Of a stretch of DNA of 64,000 bases, positions 17,139 to 26,715 are shown piece after piece. Under the pieces are notes generated by a model. The model worked only from the letters and a program-made list of their open reading frames with translations, was not told where the DNA came from and did no database searches. This DNA is from Prevotellaceae bacterium MN60. GTDB taxonomy: Bacteria; Bacteroidota; Bacteroidia; Bacteroidales; Bacteroidaceae. The stretch covers positions 310,001-374,000 of the forward strand of contig FZQZ01000001.1 of assembly GCA_900199555.1 (NCBI GenBank), in the 5' to 3' direction. Within the stretch, counting starts at the first letter, position 1; each line of letters opens with the position of its first letter. Both the position numbers and the translations under genes were made by a program.

Positions 17139-17480
17139 TTATTCAATATCAGAATAAACAATTCCATTATCATCTTTTACCTCAATAATGTGATTGCCTT
17201 CCGTTACTGGTGTCATTACTTCGTAGACTCCATTCACCATTGCAGGAATCATATCGCTAACTAGAACGGTTCCATCTATATCCTTTATCGTTATAGTAAT
17301 AGTTACAGTTGCATCATCAGGATTAACGATAATGGTTTCCCCCTCGCCATCTTTGTCAACCTTCACTTCTGTTTTGTGTTTCGTTCCTTTGTCTGTGAGA
17401 CGAACCACGATTTTCTGATTTCCTGCTATTACAAATTGAGCTAGAAGCAAAAACATAAAAAGGAAAGAAAACTTTTTCAT
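17139..17480 (-). CDS. DUF3244-like small exported protein
   Basis: A 113-residue protein with a signal peptide (MKKFSFLFMFLLLAQFVIAG) and a mature part that is one beta-sandwich-like unit (ATVTITITIKDIDGTVLVSD, then GVYEVMTPVTEGNHIIEVKD). I recognise the layout as DUF3244 of Bacteroidales, a periplasmic or surface protein of unknown function. It sits directly upstream of a secreted subtilase. That arrangement suggests a partner such as an inhibitor or folding aid, but nothing in the sequence proves it. Confidence 0.65.
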   Translation of the reverse strand: MKKFSFLFMFLLLAQFVIAGNQKIVVRLTDKGTKHKTEVKVDKDGEGETIIVNPDDATVTITITIKDIDGTVLVSDMIPAMVNGVYEVMTPVTEGNHIIEVKDDNGIVYSDIE

Positions 17481-17647
17481 TGTTCGATTGTTATTAGTTA
17501 GACATAATTTGAGTCATAAAGGACATTCTTTATCGAACGCAAATATCTAATAAATAAGTAAAAACAACAAGAAAAAGAGTTAACAAGTAGTTAACATCTA
17601 TGATTTGTTTACTAAAGATTAAGTTTATGTTACAAAAGCATTAACGT

Positions 17648-19213
17648 TCAGAAATCCTTAATAAAGTCGTTGAGCTGTTTTGCCGTGCCAGTTTCGCCCA
17701 TCAACTTTTCATAGAGGCGCATGCGAGCCATTCCTATAGCAGCCTTACTCTTATAGAGCATCACACCTATCGCCACAGACGGCACGTCTAGTTTTATCAG
17801 ATAGCAGATTCGCAAATCATACTCCGTGATACCATCATATAAGGTTCGCAAGCGATTGGTAAATTGGTTATTGGCATTATCAATAAGCGTTGCCAATTGC
17901 TGCCATTCATTCTCTGTAAGGTGGAAATTCTCTTTTCCGGCATTCTGTTTGATGCGTTCTCGTAGTGGCGATTGATCCAATTTTTTCAACATCATCAGTC
18001 TCTCCTCCTCCCATAGTTGTTTCTTCTGAGCCAAATCTATTTCTTTCTGCTTCTGATTGCGTCTCCAGAAGATATAGGCAACGATGGCAATAACAACAGT
18101 TACAAGTGATATAATTCCAGAAATTGTACCTCTTATAGCACTTTGTTTTTGAGCCTTATCTCGCTCCCGCTTAATTTGGTTTAGTTCATGAAGCATCTTC
18201 ACCTTATGTGTTTCTTCAATTTGCGAATGAGCCTTCAGCGAGTCCTTTGCTATGGCAAGGTCGCGATAAAGAATTCGAGAATGCTCACTATTTCCCCTAC
18301 GCTCCTCCAACCTTGCTAATATCGGCAAGTATTCTACTTTTGCCCGCCAAGAATCTGTCTCTGTCAAATGATTAAAATACCAATATGCAGAATCGGTATG
18401 TGACTGTGCAAGATGCCAATATGCCCAGTTTTCGTTATCAATGTCATGGCGAGTCATCAGTGATGCAGCCTTCTCATATTCTCCTATTTGAGTATATATA
18501 TCAGCCAGTGTAGATTTGGCAGGCGTTACAATATCGTTTTTCTCAGCAGGCGACAGTCCTTCTGATAATGCGATGGCCTGATGTAGATAATACAATACGC
18601 TGTCCACATCATTGCTAATAATATAAACTCGTCCCATATAAATAGAGCTCTGAGCTATTCTTAGCGTATCATTCCTTTGCAGAGCGGTAGCATAATACTT
18701 CTTATAATAGTCTATGCAGTCAGCATACATTCCTTGTTCATAATAGATATCGCCCTGCGCTCTGTTTACCCAGATTTTCAACATAAAATCGTTTAAGACA
18801 TTCACCACTGCTTCCGTCTTTAGATAGCAATTTAGAGCAGAAGAATAGTCTCTTTCCGATTTATATATATCACCTAAAATGAGTTGAGCAAGAGCCTCTT
18901 CATGATTCATTTTATTGTCGTAATAACGGTAAAGGCTATCTGCCATAGAAAAGTCTGCACTATTCAGTGTACCATTCACGAATCTACACTCCAAGTCCAA
19001 TAGTTGGCGATATACACATATTGCTTCTTTTTCACTCGGAGTCTTATCATAACAAGCAAGTAGACTATCAGCCTTTCCATAATCTCCACATAACAAGAGA
19101 CTATCAACCTGTACAAGATATGCAGGATAATTGTTGCGACAAGAACAGAGTGCAACAGCAAAGAGTACGCTGGTTATTAGCGTAATAATGTACAAACATC
19201 TTGAATTAGTCAT
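17648..19213 (-). CDS. Membrane-anchored TPR protein with C-terminal HTH (putative regulator)
   Basis: A 521-residue protein. The N-terminus looks like a lipoprotein or uncleaved signal (FAVALCSCRNN, Cys25). Residues about 30-320 are helical TPR repeats (LYRYYDNKMNHEEALAQLIL, KSERDYSSALNCYLKTEA). A single transmembrane helix lies near residues 370-392 (IISLVTVVIAIVAYIFW), followed by a basic coiled-coil linker. The last 90 residues (YDGITEYDLRICYLIKLDVP, MLYKSKAAIGMARMRLYEKL) match the LuxR-like HTH tail of Bacteroidales TPR regulators. This places a periplasmic sensor on a cytoplasmic DNA-binding domain. It has its own promoter; likely targets are the neighbouring protease pair or SusCD, by position only. 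Confidence 0.75.
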   Translation of the reverse strand: MTNSRCLYIITLITSVLFAVALCSCRNNYPAYLVQVDSLLLCGDYGKADSLLACYDKTPSEKEAICVYRQLLDLECRFVNGTLNSADFSMADSLYRYYDNKMNHEEALAQLILGDIYKSERDYSSALNCYLKTEAVVNVLNDFMLKIWVNRAQGDIYYEQGMYADCIDYYKKYYATALQRNDTLRIAQSSIYMGRVYIISNDVDSVLYYLHQAIALSEGLSPAEKNDIVTPAKSTLADIYTQIGEYEKAASLMTRHDIDNENWAYWHLAQSHTDSAYWYFNHLTETDSWRAKVEYLPILARLEERRGNSEHSRILYRDLAIAKDSLKAHSQIEETHKVKMLHELNQIKRERDKAQKQSAIRGTISGIISLVTVVIAIVAYIFWRRNQKQKEIDLAQKKQLWEEERLMMLKKLDQSPLRERIKQNAGKENFHLTENEWQQLATLIDNANNQFTNRLRTLYDGITEYDLRICYLIKLDVPSVAIGVMLYKSKAAIGMARMRLYEKLMGETGTAKQLNDFIKDF

Positions 19214-19235
19214 AGATGATTATGCTTCAATGGTG

Positions 19236-19267
19236 CAAAGATACACAAAAATAATGAACTTTCCAAA
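19236..19267 (-). promoter_or_regulatory. Promoter of the TPR/HTH gene (-33 TTTG / -7 TATCTTTG)
   Basis: On the minus strand TTTG (19264-19267) lies 20 bp from TATCTTTG (19236-19243), a full match to the Bacteroidota consensus, 23 bases before the ATG at 19213. Confidence 0.8.
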
Positions 19268-19302
19268 AATAATAACATATAGGAATAACTACTAGCCTAC
19301 AC

Positions 19303-19342
19303 AAAAAAAGAGGATGTCTCGTAAACGTTACGCGGCATCCTC
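19303..19342 (-). terminator. Rho-independent terminator of the SusC-SusD transcript
   Basis: Minus-strand GAGGATG / CATCCTC stem (19336-19342 with 19310-19316), with an inner CGTAA-ACG-TTACG stem, followed by a T7 run. It lies about 110 bp beyond the SusD stop. Confidence 0.85.
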
Positions 19343-19450
19343 CCCGATTGAATCAAATACCTATCAATAAATGAAGAATCTAATTCATTCTTATCGGTTA
19401 ATCAATCATATAGTTGATTTATTATAATTCAATCAGTTTAATTTAATTAG

Positions 19451-21256
19451 TTACTCCCAACCAGGATTCTGCTTGATATAAGCATTCTGCACAGTTACAA
19501 TCTGTGGATATGGGAAGAGTCTGTGCTTCTCTTGGAAGCCAACCTCAAAGCCCTTGTCCTTAGCTTCGTGAGTGTGAACAATGTAGAAACGGCTGTTTGC
19601 TTCTGTACCATGCTCCCAAACGATATTCTCGTCTGTAGACTTAGGCTCACGGAACAACTTGTCAAACAAGTGAGGAGTAGCAGAACCAGCCTTCTTCAGG
19701 TGTTCAATAGCCTCCTGTGTATAAGCATCGTTATCCAGCTTGCTCCAACGGAGGATATCCTGGAAGCGGCACCCCTCGAACCAGAGCTCGAATGACTTCT
19801 CCTTCTTCAGTGCAACCAAGTCTAAAGTATTGCTAACAGTTGCGGAACCTGCACGGTTCTGAATCTGATTAACATAAAGCTTTGCCTTGTCAACATCTTC
19901 ATTCAGACGGAGACAGCACTCTGCATAGTCGAGCAAGACCTCGGCATAACGCATGATGATAATATTGTTCAGGCGACAGTTGTTGGCATGCACTCCACCA
20001 TCGTTACAGTCGCTGGCACGCAGAATGTGCTTGAAGGGGAGATAGAAAGAGTTACCATAGAGGCCCTGAGCAGCATCCTTAATACCAACTAATTTAGAGG
20101 TTTTCTTCTGCTCAAGAGTCAGTGCGTTGATGTCTGCGCTTGAATAGTTCATACCTTCAACACCTGATGTAGCATAAACAGCATCATCAATATGCATCAG
20201 AGTAGCCTTGAAACGCTTAGAGTCACCATCGTTCTCGTGGAAGGCAACACCATACCACTCAGGAATACCAATAGAACCCCAACCATCAATACCACAATAG
20301 TTACCAGCAGGATTAACAACAAAGTTACCTGCACGCCAGTTCATTGCGTTGGCTTCCATCCATGTAGAGTGGTTTACAACGGCTGTACCCCAGTCAGCAG
20401 CAGGATTGTACTTAAAGTTAACCTCAAATACCTTTTCTTTGCAACCATCACCCTCTACGTGGAAGAGGTTAGCAAATTCATCACCAGAAACGAGGTCATA
20501 CTTCCCGGAATCGATAACCTTCCAGAAAGCATCCTTAGCCTTCTTGAATTCGCCTGCAAACAGATAAGCCTTACCAGCCAAGGCGTTAGCAAAGCCTTTT
20601 GTTACGCGATAAGCACCTTCTTTATCAGAAATACTTTCACGCTCTGTCAGGTCAGGAAGAGCTTCCTCACACTGCTGAGCAACCCACTGGAAATACTCCA
20701 CCTGTGTCTTCTCACCATTAGGAGTCAACGCATCAGAAGGAAGAATGTTTACTACGAAAGGAGGCTGTCCCCAGTAGCAAGCCAGCAAGAAGTAGTTATA
20801 AGCACGAAGCACCTTAGCCTCAGCAACAGCCTGCTTCTTTATTTTAGAAGTACCATTCTTGAAGTGCTCAATAACAAGGTTGTCCTTATAAATAGAGTAA
20901 TACAATCCCTTGTAGTGGGTATCAATAGCTTCAGGAGTGTGACGGTAACGGAACTCATCAACAGATCCACCCCACTCATGGTCGCCATAGTTACCACTTG
21001 CATAGAGCACATCATCACCAGCGTGGTTAGCCATCACCTTAGCAGGAGTATAGATACCAGGACCATTCTCTACACGACCAACGGTATTAACTGCAAAGCC
21101 CTCATAAGCGGCAACGAGTGCCTTTTCGCAATCATCATCGGTAATATAATATTCGTCTGTTTTGATAACACCCTTCTGGTCAATTTCCAATTGATCTTCG
21201 CAGGCAGTAAAGGCACAGACTGCACCAAGTAATGCGATATAATATATCTTTTTCAT
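19451..21256 (-). CDS. susD-like: SusD/RagB family surface glycan- or nutrient-binding lipoprotein
   Basis: A 601-residue outer-membrane lipoprotein (signal MKKIYYIALLGAVCAFTAC, lipid Cys19). SusD hallmarks are visible: helical TPR-like segments (VAEAKVLRAYNYFLLACYWG, NALAGKAYLFAGEFKKAKDA) and the C-terminal LWFEGCRFQDILRWSKL stretch followed by FPYPQIVTVQNAYIKQNPGW. It forms the lid on its SusC partner, encoded 38 bp upstream in the same transcript. No glycoside hydrolase accompanies the pair in the window, so the substrate cannot be inferred. Confidence 0.95.
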   Translation of the reverse strand: MKKIYYIALLGAVCAFTACEDQLEIDQKGVIKTDEYYITDDDCEKALVAAYEGFAVNTVGRVENGPGIYTPAKVMANHAGDDVLYASGNYGDHEWGGSVDEFRYRHTPEAIDTHYKGLYYSIYKDNLVIEHFKNGTSKIKKQAVAEAKVLRAYNYFLLACYWGQPPFVVNILPSDALTPNGEKTQVEYFQWVAQQCEEALPDLTERESISDKEGAYRVTKGFANALAGKAYLFAGEFKKAKDAFWKVIDSGKYDLVSGDEFANLFHVEGDGCKEKVFEVNFKYNPAADWGTAVVNHSTWMEANAMNWRAGNFVVNPAGNYCGIDGWGSIGIPEWYGVAFHENDGDSKRFKATLMHIDDAVYATSGVEGMNYSSADINALTLEQKKTSKLVGIKDAAQGLYGNSFYLPFKHILRASDCNDGGVHANNCRLNNIIIMRYAEVLLDYAECCLRLNEDVDKAKLYVNQIQNRAGSATVSNTLDLVALKKEKSFELWFEGCRFQDILRWSKLDNDAYTQEAIEHLKKAGSATPHLFDKLFREPKSTDENIVWEHGTEANSRFYIVHTHEAKDKGFEVGFQEKHRLFPYPQIVTVQNAYIKQNPGWE

Positions 21257-21294
21257 AATTGTTTCAATTATTAAAATATCAAATGTTCAAGTTT

Positions 21295-24200
21295 TTAGAA
21301 TGTAACATTTAAGCCAAAGACAACCTTCTTAGAGGTTGGATAGTTACCATTATCAAAGCCACGTGAAGAACCGCTATTATATGAAGAGGTTTCAGGATCT
21401 GCACCAGGATAGCTTGTGATAGTGAAGAAGTCATCCAAAGAAACAGAAACGCGGAGGTTGTTGATAAATGCCTTCTTAGTGAACTTAGCAGGAATGGTGT
21501 AACCCAACTGAATCTGCTTGAACTTGAAGTATGAACCATTGAAGATTGCAGCACTAGAACTGAAGAAGGTCCAGTCTGTAGCCACCTTAGACATATCAGG
21601 ATAAGTAGCATTGTCGCCTGGCTGCTTCCAAGAGTCGTGCCAATAAGTGCTGATACCGTTAATCTGAGAACGGTCTGCAGAAACCATCAGGTTGTAAATC
21701 TTATTGCCAGATGCACCAGTACCGAACAATGTAAAGTCGAAGCCCTTATACTCAAGGTTCAGCGTGATACCATATGTAAAGTCAGGAATTGCAGAACCGA
21801 TATCCTGACGGTCATCTTCTGTAGGAGCACCAGTGATAGCACCATTCTTGTCATAATACAGAGGCTTACCTGTCTCAGTATCCACACCTGCATATTTGTA
21901 TCCACGGAAGTACCAAACGTTATGTCCAGGTTCGAAGCAAGCCTTCAGTGTAGTATTGAAACCGCTGATACCCTCAACCTCATAACGTGGAAGAGCTGCA
22001 TTGAGCTTCTTAACTTCGTTCTTCACTGTTGAGAAGTTAGCATTAACACTATATTTCAAATCGCCAATACGATCGCGCCATCCAAGTTCAAGTTCGATAC
22101 CAGAGTTTACTACCTCACCAGAGTTAAGTCTAAATGATGGGAAACCGAGCTCTGGCAGTGGAGTAATATCAACCAAGAGGTCTCTTGTGGTCTTACGATA
22201 CCAGTCAAATCCGAAAGACAGACGGTTCTTTAAGAAACGAGCATCCAAACCGAAATCAAGCTGTTCAGAAGTTTCCCAAACTAGATGAGGATTAGCCAAA
22301 GCAGAAGGCTTTGCACCTGTGCTAGCTTCATCACCATAGGGGTAGTAAGAAGAGAAACCAATAGTTGACTCGTATCTATAGTCGTTAAGGATATTGATAT
22401 TACCATTCTTACCCCAAGATCCACGGAGTTTCAGGAAAGAAACTACATCATCATTAACAGCATTCTTGAAGAACTGCTCATTGCTGATAGTCCAACCGGC
22501 AGAAATTGATGGGAATGAGCCCCAGCGCTGACCTTCTGGAAGTTTTGAAGCATCAAATGCATCGCGACGGAAGTTGAACTGAAGGAAGTAACGACTGTCA
22601 TAAGAATAAGACAGACGACCAAAGTAAGCCAGTGCGACCTCATCATAAGGTTTATTACCACCCTTAAGGTGAGCCTTACCATTATCATTTAAGAAATCGA
22701 TATAACGGAAGTTCTCAGCAGCATCACCATTTAAAATTTGCTTATTATCCTGAACATTCAGAGTGGTATTGTCTCTATGATGTTTGGTAAACGACATACC
22801 AATCATGGCACCAACACTATGCTTTCCGAAATCCTTATTGAAGTTTGCGAAGTTCTCCCACTGATAATAGAGACCTGTATCGGTATTAGCTGAGATATAA
22901 TAGTCTTTGCTATTAGCCATAGAAGACAAATACCAAGGGCTACGGTACTCATGCTCATTTCTCTGATTGATGCGATAACCAAGACGAGAAGTGAATGTCA
23001 ACCAGCTAACAGGAGTGATGTCTGCAGTCAATGTTCCGCGAACACGGATTCCTCCCTCGTGTGCATTCTGACGGTCACGCATTGCCAATGGGTTACCTGT
23101 AGCATCTTCAATATACTTAGAGGTGCCATACCAAATGGGGTTCGCATCGGTGTAGCCAGGAGCTGTCATTACCCAATTATGATTTACAGGGTCTTTTTGC
23201 CATTGTTCTTTCATATTAATACCCATATCGTCCAAGTTGTAAACATAAGCAGGAGTAAGTGGGTCAATAGAAACAACAGAGTTTAAGAATGACTGATAGC
23301 CATTACCTAATTTTCTTCTGCTCCATTTCTCAATAGAAATATTATTAGAAACCTTCAGCCAGTCATTGAATTTATAGTCGGCATTTACCTGACCAGACAG
23401 ACGTTTATATACGTCCTTATTACCTTTTACGATACCATCGTTGTCAACGAGTCCGAGGCTTGCCAAGAAGTGTCCCTTATTGTTACCGCCCTGAACGGTC
23501 AGGTTATGGCGCAGGCTCCAGCTATTACCGAACACCTCGTCATACCAGTCTGTATCATAAGTTTTACCACCGTATGAATTATCTTGGATTTTCTGATCAG
23601 TAAGATTACCGATGTGCTTCTGATACTCAATATAGTCAGCAGCATGGAACAAGTCAGCTTTCTTACCTAATGACTGACTTGCAGCCTGCAGAGAATAAGA
23701 AATAGAAACCTTACCTCCACTCTCAGCACCGTTTTTGGTGGTAATCAATACGACACCATTACCAGCCTGAACACCATAGATAGCTGCAGAAGCAGCATCC
23801 TTCAGGATCTCAATAGATTCAATGACATTGGGGTCAAGGTACGAGATATTGTCAACCTTCAAACCATCAACGATAAGTAGCGGACTGAGGTCACCTGAGT
23901 TTGAAGAATAACCACGTACACGAATATCGGCAGTAGCACCAGGAGAACCGCTATTGATAATCTGTACACCAGCTACTTTACCCTGCAACGCAGAACCAGC
24001 ATCCGTAGTAGACAGATTTTTGAGTTCATCACCCTTTACAGAAGCAACAGCACCAGTCAGGTCGCTCTTCTTCTGAACACCATAACCAATAACGACAACG
24101 TCGTTCAATCTGGTTACATCTTCTTTCAAAACGATTTTAAGGTTGTTCTTACCAGCTACCTTCACTGACTGTGAAATGTAACCCACGTAAGAAACGTTTA

Positions 24201-24423
24201 AGGTAGCATCACTTGCTGCAGAAATACTGAAGTTACCATCGAGATCAGTAACAGCACCAGTCTTAGCAGCACCTTGAACCTTGACGCTGGCTCCGATAAT
24301 CGGTTCACCAGACTCGTCACTTACAGTTCCCTTAATCACACTCTGAGCAGTCATTGCCAGCGGAAGAGCGCATAGCATGAACGCAACAGCTAATGATTTT
24401 TGTAGAGTTTTAAAGTTCCACAT
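21295..24423 (-). CDS. susC-like: SusC/RagA family TonB-dependent outer-membrane transporter
   Basis: A 1042-residue TonB-dependent transporter. Order: signal peptide (to about residue 26), CarboxypepD_reg-like domain (IKGTVSDESGEPIIGASV), the SusC-type TonB-box region (DVVVIGYGVQKKSDLTGAV), plug domain, and a 22-strand barrel ending in aromatic F (KKVVFGLNVTF). Such transporters move oligosaccharides or peptides into the periplasm using TonB energy. The promoter lies about 80 bp upstream; SusD follows in the same unit. Length and domain order are normal for the family. Confidence 0.96.
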   Translation of the reverse strand: MWNFKTLQKSLAVAFMLCALPLAMTAQSVIKGTVSDESGEPIIGASVKVQGAAKTGAVTDLDGNFSISAASDATLNVSYVGYISQSVKVAGKNNLKIVLKEDVTRLNDVVVIGYGVQKKSDLTGAVASVKGDELKNLSTTDAGSALQGKVAGVQIINSGSPGATADIRVRGYSSNSGDLSPLLIVDGLKVDNISYLDPNVIESIEILKDAASAAIYGVQAGNGVVLITTKNGAESGGKVSISYSLQAASQSLGKKADLFHAADYIEYQKHIGNLTDQKIQDNSYGGKTYDTDWYDEVFGNSWSLRHNLTVQGGNNKGHFLASLGLVDNDGIVKGNKDVYKRLSGQVNADYKFNDWLKVSNNISIEKWSRRKLGNGYQSFLNSVVSIDPLTPAYVYNLDDMGINMKEQWQKDPVNHNWVMTAPGYTDANPIWYGTSKYIEDATGNPLAMRDRQNAHEGGIRVRGTLTADITPVSWLTFTSRLGYRINQRNEHEYRSPWYLSSMANSKDYYISANTDTGLYYQWENFANFNKDFGKHSVGAMIGMSFTKHHRDNTTLNVQDNKQILNGDAAENFRYIDFLNDNGKAHLKGGNKPYDEVALAYFGRLSYSYDSRYFLQFNFRRDAFDASKLPEGQRWGSFPSISAGWTISNEQFFKNAVNDDVVSFLKLRGSWGKNGNINILNDYRYESTIGFSSYYPYGDEASTGAKPSALANPHLVWETSEQLDFGLDARFLKNRLSFGFDWYRKTTRDLLVDITPLPELGFPSFRLNSGEVVNSGIELELGWRDRIGDLKYSVNANFSTVKNEVKKLNAALPRYEVEGISGFNTTLKACFEPGHNVWYFRGYKYAGVDTETGKPLYYDKNGAITGAPTEDDRQDIGSAIPDFTYGITLNLEYKGFDFTLFGTGASGNKIYNLMVSADRSQINGISTYWHDSWKQPGDNATYPDMSKVATDWTFFSSSAAIFNGSYFKFKQIQLGYTIPAKFTKKAFINNLRVSVSLDDFFTITSYPGADPETSSYNSGSSRGFDNGNYPTSKKVVFGLNVTF

Positions 24424-24501
24424 AATACAATAGTTAATTAGTAAATTTTAGTTATTTAAAAAATAAAAGTGGTTTTTAGATACATTCACATTTTGTTGCT
24501 G

Positions 24502-24509
24502 CAAATATA
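24502..24509 (-). promoter_or_regulatory. -7 element TATATTTG for susC-susD
   Basis: TATATTTG on the minus strand, 79 bases before the susC ATG. No exact TTTG at the -33 position; the region is A/T runs, which would fit a regulated promoter. Confidence 0.55.
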
Positions 24510-24807
24510 GCGAATATATATATACCTATATTTATTATATGTAACATAAAGTTTGAAAAAAGACTTATTTTTAAGAAAATGTTACAAGACAAAAACATTC
24601 GTTTACATTAAGCATTATTTGCATGATTTTTAGTCTTTTACATAAAAAAGGTTAACCAGTCAAACAAATTCAAATAGCGCAGTTTTAAGACGAAAAAGAA
24701 AATAACACCGACGAAACTCCAGAAAGAATAGATATACGATCACAAAAGCATGCGTTAAAATAACAAAAAAGGCTAATACAAACGATACGGGTATGAAGAA
24801 AAAGGAT

Positions 24808-24815
24808 TACTTTTG
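24808..24815 (+). promoter_or_regulatory. -7 element TACTTTTG for DUF1573 gene
   Basis: TACTTTTG fits TAnnTTTG and lies 41 bases before the ATG at 24857. No clear -33 element. Confidence 0.55.
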
Positions 24816-24856
24816 CATCGAATATAATTCACACAAAAAAAATAAAGTATACGACT

Positions 24857-25258
24857 ATGAAAAGAATGATGTGCTCAGCAATGTTGCTGGTATGCGGAGT
24901 AATGATGGCATTAGCCCAGAACCCTGCACAGATAAAGTTTGAAAAGACCACGCACAACTTTGGAACTTTCTCAGAGAAAGAACCTGTAGTAAGTTGTGTA
25001 TTTACTTATACTAATGTAGGTGAACAGCCCTTGGTTATCAATCAGGCTATTGCTTCGTGCGGATGTACCGTACCTGAATACACCAAGACTCCCGTCAAGC
25101 CAGGCGAGAAGGGACAGATTAAAGTAACCTACAATGGTGAGGGTAAGTTTCCTGGTCACTTCAAGAAGTCAATCACTGTACGCACCAATGGTTCCGTAGA
25201 GATGACTCGCCTTTATATCGAAGGAGACATGACAGAGGCAGAAGAAAGTAAAAAGTAA
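24857..25258 (+). CDS. DUF1573 family exported protein
   Basis: A 133-residue protein with a signal peptide (MKRMMCSAMLLVCGVMMALA) and one DUF1573 Ig-like beta-sandwich. Typical features are ITKFE-type FEKTTHNFGTFSEKEPV, YTNVGEQPLVINQAIASCGC and PVKPGEKGQIKVTYN, with the conserved Cys pair in SCGCTVPEY. The family is very common in Bacteroidota, lies in the periplasm or envelope, and has no settled function. It has its own promoter and terminator. Confidence 0.88.
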   Translation: MKRMMCSAMLLVCGVMMALAQNPAQIKFEKTTHNFGTFSEKEPVVSCVFTYTNVGEQPLVINQAIASCGCTVPEYTKTPVKPGEKGQIKVTYNGEGKFPGHFKKSITVRTNGSVEMTRLYIEGDMTEAEESKK

Positions 25259-25276
25259 GAAGGAGAAAGGAGAATA

Positions 25277-25310
25277 AAAGGCTGCGCATCACTTTTGATG
25301 CGCAGCCTTT
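25277..25310. terminator. Bidirectional Rho-independent terminator
   Basis: AAAGGCTGCGCATCA-CTTT-TGATGCGCAGCCTTT is a perfect 15-bp stem flanked by A and T tracts. It lies between the convergent DUF1573 and DUF3078 genes and can serve both. Confidence 0.9.
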
Positions 25311-25339
25311 TATATTGTGTCTTTGTCTTTATGCCTTTC

Positions 25340-26635
25340 CTAAAAGCTATATGTAAGTCCTATACTACTCCACTCTTGTAATTGGAAGTATCCCATTTTA
25401 TCGTCACGGGCGTTGCCGTCGTCAAAACGAGGATAGAGGAAGAGATTGGCTGAGATATACTTGGTAACTTTTAATTCAAACTGATTTTCCCACTCCACTT
25501 TTGCCTGATGGTAGGTGGTGAGGGCAAAGAGTCGCGTCTTCCAAGAAAGCTGATCGATAATGTTCCACTTGAGTTCTCCAGTGAACTGGGAAGCGAAATC
25601 TTCCATACTGTGATGATTACCTCTGATACCATTAGCACCAATCAGGTCTTTACGAGCAACATAACGGAAGCTAAAGGCAAAGGGCAGGAAGTTGAGTGTA
25701 CCCTTCAAACGACCATTGAGAGCATCCACATTATACTGCATACCTATACCGATATTCAAATCGAAAGGAGAAGTAAAGTCTGAATAAACTTTCTCGTCAT
25801 TGGCTTTCAGACCACGAGCGAACTGTGTGTATGCCAACAACTGCAAAGTATAATACCAGCGCTTGTGGGCCTGCAAACCAACCTTACTGGTAAGACGCAA
25901 CAGGTCATTGTTGGTTTTGAAGCGATGCAGCGTATCTGAAGGCGAAGTCTGAATACCTAGCTTCATCTCCAGTTTATTATCAAAAGTAAGACGATCGTGA
26001 TCGTTGTAGTTGAATTCCAAATTAGCAGCAGCTACAGCAGAATAATTACTTTCACCACCTTTATGCCAATTAGAAGAAACATAGTTCTGAAGGAATTGCA
26101 GATAGCCATCACCCTTAAACTTCCAGAAGTTAGGTTTCTGAACCACCAGTCTGACAGGCACTACCTCAGGTTCTTCGGGCATCGGCATAACGATATCTGT
26201 GAGTTCTACTTGCTGAGTCATCTCTTGGTTGACATCTTCACGAATGCTTCCTGCTGCACGCAGATTACTTTCATTGTTGACAACCAAGTCAGGACGATGC
26301 AAATAGATATTCATCATTGCCTCATCTATAGCATCAGCTACCGCATTATCATTCTTTGACCATAACGACAGCATCTTATTAGCGCCAGAATGATAGAACG
26401 TGGTAGGAGCAAACAGACGGAAATAGCGACCATCATTCTGTTCACTACGCAACTGATCATTAACCTGTTGGATAGAGTCAAGGCGCTGACGCAAGATATT
26501 CAGCGAGTCGATATAGTTTCTGACAACCTGTGCTGTATCAGCCTTACCATAAGTTTTTCTAGCTCTTCGTTGAGCATTGGCAGGCTGATTGAGTAGCATA
26601 GCTACTGCTATCAAGATGATGTACTTGTATTTCAT
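25340..26635 (-). CDS. DUF3078 family outer-membrane protein
   Basis: A 431-residue protein with a signal peptide (MKYKYIILIAVAMLLNQPANA), a coiled-coil-like stretch at residues about 35-65 (YIDSLNILRQRLDSIQQVND), and a C-terminal beta-barrel region of the DUF3078 type (FLQNYVSSNWHKGGESNYS, then FDNKLEMKLGIQTS) ending in aromatic residues. This family occurs in Bacteroidota outer membranes and its function is unknown. The start at 26635 is preferred; the upstream extension of four codons runs into the promoter. The leader is only about 6 bases long. Confidence 0.82.
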   Translation of the reverse strand: MKYKYIILIAVAMLLNQPANAQRRARKTYGKADTAQVVRNYIDSLNILRQRLDSIQQVNDQLRSEQNDGRYFRLFAPTTFYHSGANKMLSLWSKNDNAVADAIDEAMMNIYLHRPDLVVNNESNLRAAGSIREDVNQEMTQQVELTDIVMPMPEEPEVVPVRLVVQKPNFWKFKGDGYLQFLQNYVSSNWHKGGESNYSAVAAANLEFNYNDHDRLTFDNKLEMKLGIQTSPSDTLHRFKTNNDLLRLTSKVGLQAHKRWYYTLQLLAYTQFARGLKANDEKVYSDFTSPFDLNIGIGMQYNVDALNGRLKGTLNFLPFAFSFRYVARKDLIGANGIRGNHHSMEDFASQFTGELKWNIIDQLSWKTRLFALTTYHQAKVEWENQFELKVTKYISANLFLYPRFDDGNARDDKMGYFQLQEWSSIGLTYSF

Positions 26636-26645
26636 AATTGGTTGC

Positions 26646-26653
26646 AAAGATAA
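26646..26653 (-). promoter_or_regulatory. -7 element TATCTTTG for DUF3078 gene
   Basis: TATCTTTG on the minus strand, only 10 bases before the ATG at 26635, implying a nearly leaderless transcript. Back to back with the yidC promoter. Confidence 0.6.
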
Positions 26654-26680
26654 TAAAAAATTATAAAAACGAATAATTCT

Positions 26681-26708
26681 TTAATCTTTAATCTTTAATC
26701 TTTAATCT
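26681..26708. repeat. Heptamer tandem repeat TTTAATC x4
   Basis: Four perfect 7-bp units immediately followed by a partial fifth (TTTTTAG), ending 7 bp before the -7 box of yidC. The position of the expected -33 element falls inside the array. Confidence 0.9.
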
Positions 26709-26715
26709 TTTTAGT

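Larger units (their letters stand above)
24424..24856. other. 433-bp divergent intergenic region
   Basis: AT-rich spacer between susC and the DUF1573 gene. It holds one -7 box for each direction (24502-24509 minus, 24808-24815 plus). I see no RNA gene, riboswitch, repeat array or reading frame of interest in it. Confidence 0.6.

Noticed and set aside
20192..21232. 346-codon plus-strand open frame
   Set aside because: Entirely antisense to the well-supported SusD gene, with low-complexity Ile/Thr/Ser composition and no recognisable domain.
24424..24856. Possible riboswitch or small RNA upstream of susC
   Set aside because: No conserved stem, aptamer-like core or terminator hairpin could be recognised in the AT-rich spacer.
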